A DNA stretch of 64,000 nucleotides from Dictyobacter vulcani (GTDB lineage Bacteria > Chloroflexota > Ktedonobacteria > Ktedonobacterales > Ktedonobacteraceae). How positions within the stretch are numbered: the first letter of the stretch is position 1; every line of letters starts with the position of its first letter. The position numbers were made by a program, and so were the translations under genes. The DNA is taken from assembly GCF_008974265.1 (NCBI RefSeq), contig NZ_BKZW01000002.1:124001-188000 (forward strand), written 5' to 3'. The notes under the pieces were generated by a model. That model made no database searches. It had not been told where the DNA came from and saw only the letters and a program-made list of their open reading frames with translations. This document shows, piece by piece, positions 26,144 to 35,625 of the stretch.

Positions 26144-29100
26144 ATGCTCAAATCAACGCGATCTCAACGAGGTAATCGTCGTCTCTCCCCCTTCTCATCG
26201 GTGGTAACACTCGCACTGTGGCGCTGGCGACAAACAGGATTTCTTTTAAGCATTATTGCTCTGGGCATGATTGCAGCGGTCCTTATCGCCAGTTCTATCC
26301 CACTGTTTTCTGATGTGATGACGACGGCGGGCCTGCGCAACACTCTGCGCTCAACTCCCGATGATTCGGAGATTGTGGCCACGTCGAATACGGCCGGGCT
26401 GTCCGCTGCTTCCATTAAGGCTGTGCATGATCAGTTTGAAACCTTACTCCAGCCGAGCCTGGGTTCATATGTGCAGGCGCCGGAGTTTTCTCTGACGATC
26501 GGGGATTTCTCTTTTGCGGCTCCTGCGAAGGAGAAGCGGTCTTTGGTGGTCAATGCGGTTAATATGGCGCATGCGCGGGCGCACGTGGCGCATGTGCAGG
26601 GCCAGATGGCCAGTCCAACCAATGCTCAGTCCAATGCGCTTGATGTGATGATCACGCCTACGACGGCGAAGCGTCTGGGCTTACACATAGGTTCGACAAT
26701 TCCACTGTATTTTAATTACTATACCAAACCAATACCGGGCGCTTTTTCTAATCAGCCATCTCCACTTCAGCAGAAGCTACTTGTGACTGCTCGCGTGTCT
26801 GGTCTATTTGATATTGATCCAGCCAATAGTGCGTACTGGCATGGCAATGATTATCAGCCGACCAGTGTGTCAGTGCAGGGGCAATCGTCTTATACGTACG
26901 ACTTTATGACCTCGGATACGCGTTTTGTGTCTATTGTGGAGCAGGTCAGGACCCTGAATAAGGCGGATGCGACATTTTCTACCATGGGTGCGTATTCGCT
27001 GCTATGGTCGTATCATTTGAACCCTACCATGGCTACGGTTGGCAACCTGGATGCTTTGATTAACAATATCGCGTCCCTACAGAATCAGTATCAGGCGGAT
27101 TATGGGGATAGCACCTTTGTTGAGGATGCGGCGCGTACCTTTCCTTTTGTTTCTAAAATCGATCTTTCCAGTACGCTGTTTAGTTATCCAGAGGAGCCCA
27201 GTAACCTGGAGCGTTTTCGCAGTCGTATCTCTGTGGCCCAGATTCCGGCGGCAGTATTGACGATCATGATTATGGTCTTGATCCTCTTTTTTGTGAGTTT
27301 GATGACGAATTTGCTGGTGGATCGTCAGGCGGAGGCGATCGCGCTTTTGCGGTCACGTGGGGCGAGTAGCAACCAGATTTTCTGGGCCTTGATGACACAG
27401 TGTATCGGCCTGGGAATTGTGGCTTTGGTGCTGGCTTTACCGCTGGCGGTCTTCCTGATTTTTTCGATTGCGTCACGCATGCTGCCTGCCGCTTCGCGTG
27501 ATGCGCTCAATGTCATTACCAGTAATCCCGTGGTGGCCCTGCAGAGAGGCCTCTGGTATGCGCTGGCCGTGATTCTGGTAGTCTGGCTGACGATGGCGAT
27601 CTCGATCTTTGCGGCGTCGCGCTCGGATGTACTGGCGCTGCGGCGGCAATCCTCACGTTCGAATAAGCGTCCGCTCTGGCAGCGTTTGAATCTGGATGTG
27701 ATTGCGGCGGCGGTTGCCCTGGCCGGTTATGGTATCTCGTATTATCTAACGGCGATCAGTGATGTTATTCAGGGCGATGCCAGGACGTTGATTGCGACGC
27801 CGTTGTCGATTATTGCTCCGTTTTTCCTGATCATTGGCTGTATGTTTTTGTTCTTACGGATCTTCCCCATGCTGTTGCGTTTGTTGGCCTCGCTGGTTGC
27901 ACGTGGTCGTGGCGCAGTCTCGATGCTGGCCCTGGCACAAATCGGCCGTACACCACGTCAGGCGATTCGTATGACGCTGCTGCTGGCGCTGGCCACGGCA
28001 TTCGCACTCTTTACGCTGGTCTATACGGCGACGCAGGCCCAGCATATTCAGGATATCTCCATTTATCAGGTCGGGGCTGATATCAGTGGCGAAAATAATG
28101 CGACCATCAGTCAATATAATACCGCAGTTCTGATCAATCGCTATAAAAATGTGCCAGGCGTGCTGGCGACCAGTACGGGCTTTGATACGCAGGCGGTTGG
28201 CGGTCGTGGTGGCGGTATTACGCTGGACATGCGGGCGGTGGATGCGGCGACCTTTGGTGCGGCGGTGAACTGGCCCACGCAGGATGAGGCGAAACAGGGC
28301 AATGCCCTGTTAACACAGATGGTTCGCAGGGATACAATGGCGACCAAACTGGAGGTCCTTCCCGTCGTTATTGATGCGAATACCGCCAGCCGACTCCTGC
28401 TGCACGTTAATTCCGCGTTGACGGTGCGTATTGCCGGCTTGAATGTACAGGATATGTCCTGTGTCGTGATTGGGATTGTGCCGCATATTCCCACCATTAA
28501 TGATCGCATTGGCGTTGGCGGGAAGGGTGCTGTGGTTCCCGGCGGGATCTTGCTGGACTATACCACGTATAAGACGGTGTATACCAATAAGCTGCATCGC
28601 TTGAAGGATACGTTTATTGTTTCCGATGTTCCGACGCTCAATCATGTCTGGTTGCACACGAAGTCCGATGACGCCTCCCTGATCGGTATCCGTACCTTTT
28701 TGAAGAAGCCGCAATACGCGCTACAAAATGTGTCGGACCGCTGGCAGATCCTGGCTTCCTTAAACACTGATCCTCTGTACCTGATCCTTTCGGGCTTGAT
28801 GGCGGTTGGAACGGTTACGGCCCTGTTGCTGGCTTTGATTGGTGATTTGCTGGCGTCCTGGTTGAGTGCGCGGATGCGTCTAACTAACTTTGCGGTTTTA
28901 CGGGCGATTGGTACCACGCCGCGTGAAGTGGCCAGTATGCTGACCTGGGAGCAGGCCATTGTCTATACGATTGGTTTGTTGCTGGGCATCGGATTTGGCC
29001 TGGTGCTGGCGAATACCATGATTCCCGCGCTTTCATTCACGGACTTGAATAGTACGCTGGCTAATAATGATCAGTTGTATGCTCTGCAAACAGCCTTCCC

Positions 29101-29239
29101 AACACGCCTGATCTTTCCTTCTACCTTGATCTGGGGATTAGTCGCGATGGTCGCCCTCTATGGGATCGCGCTGGCCACGATGGTGCGCGTGGTCTCTCGA
29201 CCCACTCTCGGTCAGGCATTGCGTTTGAACGAGGATTAA
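26144..29239 (+). CDS. FtsX-like ABC transporter permease (MacB/LolCE type)
   Basis: A 1031-residue membrane protein. A first helix (about residues 26-52) is followed by a large extracellular domain (55-365), then a first FtsX permease block (about 370-510), another helix cluster (530-640), a second outer domain (645-860), and a C-terminal FtsX block (about 880-1020). The order fits duplicated FtsX permeases. No ATPase gene is adjacent, so the partner must be elsewhere. The substrate is unknown; lipids, peptides or lipoproteins are possible for the family. Confidence 0.88.
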   Translation: MLKSTRSQRGNRRLSPFSSVVTLALWRWRQTGFLLSIIALGMIAAVLIASSIPLFSDVMTTAGLRNTLRSTPDDSEIVATSNTAGLSAASIKAVHDQFETLLQPSLGSYVQAPEFSLTIGDFSFAAPAKEKRSLVVNAVNMAHARAHVAHVQGQMASPTNAQSNALDVMITPTTAKRLGLHIGSTIPLYFNYYTKPIPGAFSNQPSPLQQKLLVTARVSGLFDIDPANSAYWHGNDYQPTSVSVQGQSSYTYDFMTSDTRFVSIVEQVRTLNKADATFSTMGAYSLLWSYHLNPTMATVGNLDALINNIASLQNQYQADYGDSTFVEDAARTFPFVSKIDLSSTLFSYPEEPSNLERFRSRISVAQIPAAVLTIMIMVLILFFVSLMTNLLVDRQAEAIALLRSRGASSNQIFWALMTQCIGLGIVALVLALPLAVFLIFSIASRMLPAASRDALNVITSNPVVALQRGLWYALAVILVVWLTMAISIFAASRSDVLALRRQSSRSNKRPLWQRLNLDVIAAAVALAGYGISYYLTAISDVIQGDARTLIATPLSIIAPFFLIIGCMFLFLRIFPMLLRLLASLVARGRGAVSMLALAQIGRTPRQAIRMTLLLALATAFALFTLVYTATQAQHIQDISIYQVGADISGENNATISQYNTAVLINRYKNVPGVLATSTGFDTQAVGGRGGGITLDMRAVDAATFGAAVNWPTQDEAKQGNALLTQMVRRDTMATKLEVLPVVIDANTASRLLLHVNSALTVRIAGLNVQDMSCVVIGIVPHIPTINDRIGVGGKGAVVPGGILLDYTTYKTVYTNKLHRLKDTFIVSDVPTLNHVWLHTKSDDASLIGIRTFLKKPQYALQNVSDRWQILASLNTDPLYLILSGLMAVGTVTALLLALIGDLLASWLSARMRLTNFAVLRAIGTTPREVASMLTWEQAIVYTIGLLLGIGFGLVLANTMIPALSFTDLNSTLANNDQLYALQTAFPTRLIFPSTLIWGLVAMVALYGIALATMVRVVSRPTLGQALRLNED

Positions 29240-29352
29240 CAGCAGGTATCTAACCTGGCTGATGTTTCTTTTGCTGGGGCAGCAATAGTATGTGTTGCTC
29301 CAGCATTTCTATGTATAGTTCTGATCATACATTTTATGCTGGAATAATAATC

Positions 29353-31056
29353 ATGAGTGATGCTACTGAACCTATACAACCCTGGCTGGAGGATAGTGCG
29401 CGTCCTTCCAGCACGAATCGAGAGGAATGGCAAGCATATTGGCAGGCTTGTGGTCTGTCCTGGCGCACCGAGCCTGAGATTGATAGTGATCGTCAGGCCT
29501 TTCTGGCGTACCGCGTGTCTATCCTTCCCGATATTGTGCGCGGAATCTATCCCTTTAAAGATATAGCGCTCAGTCGTGCTGATCTGGAGTGGTTACTGCT
29601 TCACCATGAGGATGACCGAGGGCCAGTGCAGTGGAATGATGAGCGTCAGCGTGAGCGCCTGGGATTGGATGTGCGCGGAAGTGATCTGCGTCGCGTGCAT
29701 CTTCAGGCTTTGCCGCTGGCACGGTTGCGGGCCGCGCTGACCTGGGATGAATGGACGGGGGCTACTGCGGCACAGCGACTGCAGGCACAGGCTCAATTGG
29801 AGTATTGCGATTTTTCTCACGCCCATCTAGAGGGCGCGATCTTGAACCGCGTGCAACTCCAGCATACCAGATTTACCAATGCTTTTATGGAGCAGGCGGA
29901 TCTGAGTGAAGCCCAGTTGCAGCATACTCAACTGACGCGTGCGCACCTCCAGCATGCTGATCTGCGGAAGGCAAACTTGCGCGGGGCTACTTTGCGTGAA
30001 GTTCAATGTCAGCATGCCGATCTAAGCGAAGCCACTTTACAGGGTTGTGATCTGAGTAAAGCTGATTTCCAGCATGCCACCTTACGTAAAATTTTTGCGC
30101 AGCAGGCTGATTTCAGCCTGGCTTGTTTGGATCATGCCTATCTCCATGATGCCCATCTGGATGAAGTGAATTTGCGCAATGCCAGTCTACAAAAAGTGGA
30201 TCTCAGTCTGGTGTATCTCACGGGGGCCAGTTTGCTACAAGCTCAACTTCAGCAGGCTTATCTGCGTGGCGCACATTTAGAGCAGGCGGATCTCAGGCGT
30301 GCGCATCTGGAAGGTGCCGACTTGAGTCGCGTTCATCTGGCTGGTGCCAGCCTGCAAGGTGCCTTTTTTGATCGCTTAACCTGTTTAGATGGTGTGCTTT
30401 TTAGTCGTGCCGCCGGGATTGATTGTGCCTCGCTGGCCGATATCCATTGGGATGCTGTTAATCTGGCAGGTATTGATTGGTCTGTTATCACCAAACTTGG
30501 CGATGAAAGACAACTTCAGCTGGATGGATCACGTCAGGACGCTCCTGACCCACATCTGGTTTCCCAGGCTGTGCGCGCTTATCACCAGTTGGCCCATGCT
30601 TTGCGAAATTATGGACTCTATGAGGAGGCGCATCGCTTCCTATATTCGTGCTATCGTTTGCAGTGCCGTGTCCTATGGGTACAGGCGCGCCAGCGTAAAA
30701 TTTCCTGGAACAGGCGCATCCGCCTGCTGGTTTTCTGGTTGGGATTTCTCTGCCTGGACATTTTTGCGGGTTATGGCTACCAACTGTCCAGACTGCTTCC
30801 AACTTATCTTTCGACTATTTGCCTGTTTGGACTACTCTATTTTATCACTGGTTTTATACTGCAACCCGCTCATCCGCTAACCTGGTACGCTGCGCTGGCC
30901 TTGAGTGTAAGTGCTTTTCATGGTCAGGCATTCTGGTTAAACCAGCCACCAGCGAACTATATTCTGGTCTTTTTAACCCTGGTTGAACGCGTGCTGGGCT
31001 TCCTCTTTACCATCCTGATTGTTACCGTCATCTTGCGCCGCTTTCTTCATACATAA
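29353..31056 (+). CDS. pentapeptide-repeat membrane protein
   Basis: About 567 residues from ATG 29353. The upstream frame is open but lacks a good ribosome site. Residues about 145-365 contain around 40 A(D/N/H)LxxAxLxx-type pentapeptides (for example QADLSEAQLQHTQL), expected to form a right-handed quadrilateral helix. The C-terminal about 110 residues have three or four hydrophobic helices (LVFWLGFLCLDIFAGYGY and others). The domain order suggests a cytoplasmic repeat domain tethered to the membrane. No effector or enzymatic domain is seen. The role is unknown. Confidence 0.85.
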   Translation: MSDATEPIQPWLEDSARPSSTNREEWQAYWQACGLSWRTEPEIDSDRQAFLAYRVSILPDIVRGIYPFKDIALSRADLEWLLLHHEDDRGPVQWNDERQRERLGLDVRGSDLRRVHLQALPLARLRAALTWDEWTGATAAQRLQAQAQLEYCDFSHAHLEGAILNRVQLQHTRFTNAFMEQADLSEAQLQHTQLTRAHLQHADLRKANLRGATLREVQCQHADLSEATLQGCDLSKADFQHATLRKIFAQQADFSLACLDHAYLHDAHLDEVNLRNASLQKVDLSLVYLTGASLLQAQLQQAYLRGAHLEQADLRRAHLEGADLSRVHLAGASLQGAFFDRLTCLDGVLFSRAAGIDCASLADIHWDAVNLAGIDWSVITKLGDERQLQLDGSRQDAPDPHLVSQAVRAYHQLAHALRNYGLYEEAHRFLYSCYRLQCRVLWVQARQRKISWNRRIRLLVFWLGFLCLDIFAGYGYQLSRLLPTYLSTICLFGLLYFITGFILQPAHPLTWYAALALSVSAFHGQAFWLNQPPANYILVFLTLVERVLGFLFTILIVTVILRRFLHT

Positions 31057-31107
31057 ATCGATGTGCAACTTTCTGAAGAGTCCTTTAACATTTGTATGTA
31101 CCGTTTG

Positions 31108-31617
31108 TCAGACTCCGGTTGCAAATAAGCGCAGCTCCTCGACATCGTTGGGGAGCGTGATCAGGCGTTCAAAATGCAGTCCCAGCTTTTCTAGCAAGTG
31201 GGCTGAACGCTGATTATCCAGGGAGGTGATCGCCACTATCCGTTGGATGCCCAGGACCTGTTGTCCATGTGCTAAGACCGCAGAGGCTGCTTCATAGGCA
31301 TAGCCCTGGGACCAGAACCGGGGGAAAAAAGCAAAGCCAATATCCACATCATCCAGGGAATCTCTTTTGATCAGTCCGCAGAGGCCAATCGCAGTCTGAT
31401 CCTCTTTTAGAGCAGTCAGGTACAGACCAAAGCCTTCGCGGGCGTACATAGCCACTGGCCCATTTATAATATAGGTACGGGCATCTTCAAGGGTTCGTAT
31501 CCCATTATCGCCAATAAATCGTATCCATGAGGGCTCATTCACCAGAGCAAGGATAAATGCAGCATCTTCAGTGGTGAGCTGGCGGAGGATCAGTCGATCT
31601 GTTTCAAGTATATTCAA
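31108..31617 (-). CDS. GNAT acetyltransferase, RimJ/RimL type
   Basis: About 169 residues from TTG 31617, chosen because NILETDRLILRQL is the usual N-terminus of this group and AGAGG lies 10 bases upstream. An ATG at 31674 would add 19 residues without family support. Motif A is seen around FFPRFWSQGYAYEAASAVL (the acetyl-CoA loop is Q/RxxGxG/A-like), and the C-terminal NQRSAHLLEKLGLHFE motif is typical. It transfers acetyl groups to an amine; the substrate could be a ribosomal protein N-terminus or a small molecule. Confidence 0.85.
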   Translation of the reverse strand: MNILETDRLILRQLTTEDAAFILALVNEPSWIRFIGDNGIRTLEDARTYIINGPVAMYAREGFGLYLTALKEDQTAIGLCGLIKRDSLDDVDIGFAFFPRFWSQGYAYEAASAVLAHGQQVLGIQRIVAITSLDNQRSAHLLEKLGLHFERLITLPNDVEELRLFATGV

Positions 31618-31776
31618 TGGAGTGGAACCTCTTTCTGCGCATATGTTGGTGTGTTTCCTACTATACCATATCATATATGTTGAGTGGGAGCATATATAGT
31701 TCTTCTGAGTCGAGTCGGGCTTATGAGGACAGAAGAGCAGAGCATATGCCTATCGCGTGCAATCACGACTGTACAA

Positions 31777-31823
31777 AGCAGACTGGCGGGCTCGACTGAG
31801 AATGTCGAGCCCGCCAGTCTGCT
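31777..31823. terminator. 20-bp stem-loop terminator
   Basis: Perfect 20-bp arms (31777-31796 and 31804-31823, GACTGGCGGGCTCGAC core) with a 7-base loop. It lies just after the beta-lactamase-like gene ending at 31841 and before the GNAT start. No long T tract. Confidence 0.7.
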
Positions 31824-31840
31824 GTTTGCCTGTAACATCC

Positions 31841-33151
31841 TTACTCAGCAGGAAACGCTGTCGCATAGGCCGGTTGTTTTCGTGTGGCGATGGTAAAGTG
31901 AAGTGGATAGGTGATGATCAGGGAGTGGAAGGCTCCATTGCGTTCTTCGGTGAAGTGATAGGCGACATCATGGTCGCTCTCGGCGATGAACATGTTTTCA
32001 CTGATGGGCAAGAGCGGCACTTCTTTGCTGCCTTTTTTCAAGAGGATACGTTGTTCTTGCTGGATGACTTCTATTGGTGAGCCGGGCATATCATAGTGAC
32101 CAACGATTTTTTGGAAGGTCGCGATTTCCTGGGAGAGGGCCTGATGCGTGATGGGTGGAAATGTGATGTATTGGGCGGCGATCTCCAGGGCGATACGTTC
32201 TGTGGAAAACTCCCGATGGTTGGTTAAGATGAGGAGAGTAAGCTCATCTTCAATAAAGCGCACGACCAGCGAGCGGAAACCATTGGTCCAGCCACCATGG
32301 CAGGCCAGGGTTTTTCCGCGATAGGTTGAGAAAGACCAGCCAAAGCCGTATTCAACACAGCGTCCATCGGCCAGGCGTACCGGTGTAAACATCAGGCGCT
32401 GGGTGCTGGCATCGATCAGGGTATGGTTATGCAGGGCCTGCTCCCAGATCAGGAGATCTTCAAGGGTGGATTCCATTGCTCCTGACGAGTGCATACTGAT
32501 GGCGCTGGTAAAAGGGGCCGGGACAATCTTGTTGTCCTGTGTGATATAGTCACTGGCCCGATTGCGGATGATGGGCGTGAGGCACTGAAAGTAGGAATGC
32601 CGCATGCCGAGTGGCTGTAATATGGTGTCGCGTATGAATTCTTCATACGGGGTCTGGGTGATGCGTTCTATGATCAGACCGAGCAGATGGTAGCCGGAAT
32701 TACCATAGAAGAAGTTTGTACCAGGCTCAAACAGGAGTGGCAATGGCTTAAAAAGATTGATGACATCTTCTAGCGCGAGGTGCCGGGCGGTCTGGGCTTG
32801 AAATGCTGGTAATTCTGCCACGTTGGCCAGTCCAGAGGTGTGCGTTAACAGGTGCCTTACCTTGATATGTTGCCACGTGGACGGACAATCTGGCAGCACG
32901 GTTGCCAGCGTATCTTCAATGTGTAATGTTCCCTGTGTTTGCAGGATCAGGATGGCCATGGCCGTGAATTGTTTGGTTAGTGAGGCGATGCGGAAGACTG
33001 TGTCTGGTCGAATGGGGACATTCCATTCGAGGGAGGCCAGTCCATAGCCCTGACAATGGAGCAGGCGGCCAGCCTGTAAAACACCGATTGCTGCTCCCGG
33101 ACCATTGCCTTTCAGGCGTGCATCTACTAACGCGTCGATAGTCTGTCTCAT
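31841..33151 (-). CDS. serine hydrolase, beta-lactamase/PBP4-like family
   Basis: A 436-residue protein of the class C beta-lactamase/esterase/DD-peptidase superfamily. Catalytic SxxK is SLTK near residue 58, the tyrosine motif is YGN near 148, and the third motif is HGG near 285 (CHGGWTNGFRS). No signal peptide is evident, so a cytoplasmic esterase or peptidase is more likely than a secreted beta-lactamase. Residues 340-436 form a C-terminal beta-rich domain common in this group. It sits alone between a GNAT gene and an SRPBCC gene on the same strand. Confidence 0.88.
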   Translation of the reverse strand: MRQTIDALVDARLKGNGPGAAIGVLQAGRLLHCQGYGLASLEWNVPIRPDTVFRIASLTKQFTAMAILILQTQGTLHIEDTLATVLPDCPSTWQHIKVRHLLTHTSGLANVAELPAFQAQTARHLALEDVINLFKPLPLLFEPGTNFFYGNSGYHLLGLIIERITQTPYEEFIRDTILQPLGMRHSYFQCLTPIIRNRASDYITQDNKIVPAPFTSAISMHSSGAMESTLEDLLIWEQALHNHTLIDASTQRLMFTPVRLADGRCVEYGFGWSFSTYRGKTLACHGGWTNGFRSLVVRFIEDELTLLILTNHREFSTERIALEIAAQYITFPPITHQALSQEIATFQKIVGHYDMPGSPIEVIQQEQRILLKKGSKEVPLLPISENMFIAESDHDVAYHFTEERNGAFHSLIITYPLHFTIATRKQPAYATAFPAE

Positions 33152-33515
33152 TGGATGCTCCTTACAAGAAAGAGATGAAAAAAGGCAGGCTATATGTGGG
33201 TGTCCTCGGATCTGGTTTCGTTCGCTCTATCATTCGTAAAAGAGGCAGGATGGCCTGGTGAACGAGCTCGACGAAACAAGGGTTTCCTCGATATCTATGC
33301 TCGCTCATCAACACCTTCATGGTGGAGCACATAAAAATCAAAGGGGCATGCAGCACGCGGCAATGCATCTTCGTGGCGAAAGGACACTGAACTATATCCT
33401 ATCTATAATCATAATGAATTCCTGCTCGAAATGCAATCGTCTAGTGTTAGACGCCAGGACTTTTATATGCTGGATCATGGCGGTCACAGCCGTCATGATC
33501 CCTTGTGCGTGAATG
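33152..33515. other. intergenic region
   Basis: No gene is called. A hairpin with arms GGATCATG and CATGATCC (33472-33501) lies just after the end of the SRPBCC gene at 33516 and may be its terminator. Confidence 0.4.
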
Positions 33516-33938
33516 TTATGCCTCAACGAGTTTTTTCAGACCGGCTAAGATGCCGTTGTCGTTCTTTTCTTCCGCCTGTTCCTGGGACGACTGCTCTCTT
33601 GGATCTTCCTGAGTGATGGTCAGTGTTGTCTGACCATTGGCTTCTTCTATCGCATAGATCATGGTAAAGAAGTTCGCTGGCGTATTTTCCAGGCCTGGAC
33701 GAGGGGCGAACAACGTGAATTTCACCAGTTTTTCTGGCTCAATCTCAAGAATGGTGCCTTTCTGCTCATAGACAGTGCCTTCCCACTCATTGCGGTAGAC
33801 AATTGAACTGCCTTTCTGCCAGTCGGTTATAAGATTGGTTCCATATTGCCACTGTTTGACCAGTTCTGGTTTCGTGATGGCTTCCCACACGCGTGTGGCT
33901 GTCGCGTTCATCGTGATCTTTGAAATACTGGTGTGCAT
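33516..33938 (-). CDS. SRPBCC (AHSA1-like) domain protein
   Basis: A 140-residue protein with the START-like fold pattern. ATRVWEAITKPELVKQWQYG is near residue 13, WKxG-like LITDWQKGSSIVYRNEW follows, and a C-terminal helix ends the domain. AHSA1-type SRPBCC proteins bind hydrophobic ligands or stimulate Hsp90-like partners; which applies is not known. Residues after 115 (EDPREQSSQEQAEEK) are polar and disordered before a final helix. Confidence 0.85.
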   Translation of the reverse strand: MHTSISKITMNATATRVWEAITKPELVKQWQYGTNLITDWQKGSSIVYRNEWEGTVYEQKGTILEIEPEKLVKFTLFAPRPGLENTPANFFTMIYAIEEANGQTTLTITQEDPREQSSQEQAEEKNDNGILAGLKKLVEA

Positions 33939-34087
33939 ACTAAATTCCTTTCATTCATGCTTTTCGTTATCACCAGCTTAAGCCTACCATCAATTCAGGA
34001 AAATTTCGGTCCTTTATTTTTCCTTCTGGTACAATAGATGCCAGGATGTTTTTTGTCTGGATTCTTCAAGGAAGGTCGTAAGCGCTC

Positions 34088-34465
34088 ATGAAGCTGGATA
34101 CTCGCTTTCAACAGGTACCACCCGACATTCAGGCGTATTCTTTCCAGGTGGTTGAAACACTTCAAAGTATCTGCAAGAACATATCGTGGGAGTCTATATT
34201 GTCGGTTCGGCGGCATTGGGTGGCTTTCTACCTGTTACCTATCGTCCTGAGGAAGAGTCTGCCCACTGGTTTATCCTGGACCTCGAAAGCGGCTGCAATC
34301 GAGTGGGCCAGCACACGTGTTCCTGAACGCGATCTTCTTCAGCACGCGCTGGATGTACGCGCTGGCGTCACTGATACAAGCCTGGATCAAGCCAGGGCAG
34401 AACACCTGCTGACCCATATCGATGCCAGGATAAAAGCTATCAGGCAGCGTGAAGCGCAGGAGTAA
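34088..34465 (+). pseudogene. degraded aminoglycoside nucleotidyltransferase-like gene
   Basis: The 125-codon frame is an in-frame remnant of a larger gene. After about residue 26 the -1 frame (from about 34166) encodes a nucleotidyltransferase-like strand-loop, IVGVYIVGSAALGGFLP. The conserved aspartates that should follow are missing. The original frame then gives a C-terminus like that of AadA-type enzymes (SKAAAIEWASTRVPERDLL). So the gene has one shift and an internal deletion of perhaps over 100 codons. It is unlikely to confer resistance. Confidence 0.55.
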
Positions 34466-34474
34466 GCTGTACCA

Positions 34475-34681
34475 GTGACAGATATCTTCTGGTGCATTGA
34501 AGCACAAGGATGCCAACTCCTGTTTCTGCCTTCCTACGTTCCGATCATTGCATTGAGCGAAAAATCGGGATTGTACGTGCAGGACAATGTTGTGCTTGCT
34601 GTTGGGTTTGAACCTGTGGTGGTATTCCATCATGACGTTCTGCGAATCTTCCCTCCATCATCTGTTGTACCCATTGAATAG
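34475..34681 (+). CDS. hypothetical small protein
   Basis: A 68-codon frame beginning with GTG 10 bases after the aadA-like remnant. The composition is protein-like (SGLYVQDNVVLAVGFEPVVVFHHDVL) but no family is recognised. It could be a decayed relative of a small lone protein. Confidence 0.3.
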   Translation: MTDIFWCIEAQGCQLLFLPSYVPIIALSEKSGLYVQDNVVLAVGFEPVVVFHHDVLRIFPPSSVVPIE

Positions 34682-35305
34682 GGATTACGCGGCATGTGCG
34701 TTGGTTTCCCCGGTTAGACGCGTTTTTTGTTATTGAGCATGCCGTTATTTGTAAAGGATGCTGCTCCTACCAATTCTGAGACGAAGAAATATTAGAAGAC
34801 ATGGTATAAGACGTATAAGACGTTTCCTTGTTGTCCTGGAAAAGATTATTATGCGGCTCTCTTCTTTTTCCTGCCGCTTTATGGAGCCTTCATACCTTCT
34901 TATCTATGCGTTGTTGTGTGAGGTTTTTCCTGCTATTTGGGGATGCTATCTTGCATTTCTCTGGTTGCGATTCGTTCTCTTCTTTGATCGATTTTCTTTT
35001 AACTTACGTTCATATTCTTACCTGATATTGCATTTGCTGTCAATAGTTATGGTACAGATGGCTATGAATTTGACGATATTTTAGTAATAGCAGGATATTC
35101 GGGCTCTTTTTTTTGCTCCTCGCGCTGTAGTTGTGAAGCATAGTGGGAGATATCGACAATCCCTGTCGCTTATACTCAGCACATGTTCCTTGCATTGTCG
35201 GCCTGGACGAAACAATGTGTGTTGGATTTGTAGATAAAATGTTTTTTTGTGGTAGGTGATGTGGATAGCGTCACGACATATGTCTGGTTCAAGGAGTCTT
35301 TTCCG
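34682..35305. other. intergenic region
   Basis: About 620 bp without a convincing gene. A 108-codon frame at 34758-35084 is a hydrophobic, cysteine-rich translation without family support and is not called. Confidence 0.4.
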
Positions 35306-35566
35306 ATGAGTGAGGTTGCTTTACTTCGTCAGCAGATCGAGCTAGAACTGGTTGCGCTGCGTAACGGATTGTCAGGATTATCCAGTGGATTGGCGCGCCA
35401 TGCTTTTATCCATGCCCGAATGGATCGTATTGGGACCTGTCAGGATAGCCTGGCTGATCAATTGGGCGAGGATGATGCGACCAGGGTGGTGTGCCAGTTG
35501 TATGTCCAGGCGATGGAGGGACCGAACGCCTGGATTGAGCCTGCTACTGCTGGTAGTGCTTCTTAG
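35306..35566 (+). CDS. small conserved protein, MSEVALLRQQIE family
   Basis: An 86-residue protein from ATG 35306, with AAGGAG 9 bases upstream. It is paralogous to the 70-residue protein at 62337: both start SEVALLRQQIE and share a mid IGxxQxxLA motif and a C-terminal YxQA motif. It is predicted to be all helical. No function is recognised. It lies 60 bases upstream of the PP2C gene and may be co-transcribed with it. Confidence 0.8.
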   Translation: MSEVALLRQQIELELVALRNGLSGLSSGLARHAFIHARMDRIGTCQDSLADQLGEDDATRVVCQLYVQAMEGPNAWIEPATAGSAS

Positions 35567-35625
35567 TGTTTTTCCAGGTGTGTGTTTGTGGCGTGTAGCA
35601 TTTGGGCATACCAGAGGAATGTGGC

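Noticed and set aside
34758..35084. 108-codon hydrophobic frame
   Set aside because: Arginine-rich then Phe/Leu/Cys-rich translation without a ribosome site or family.
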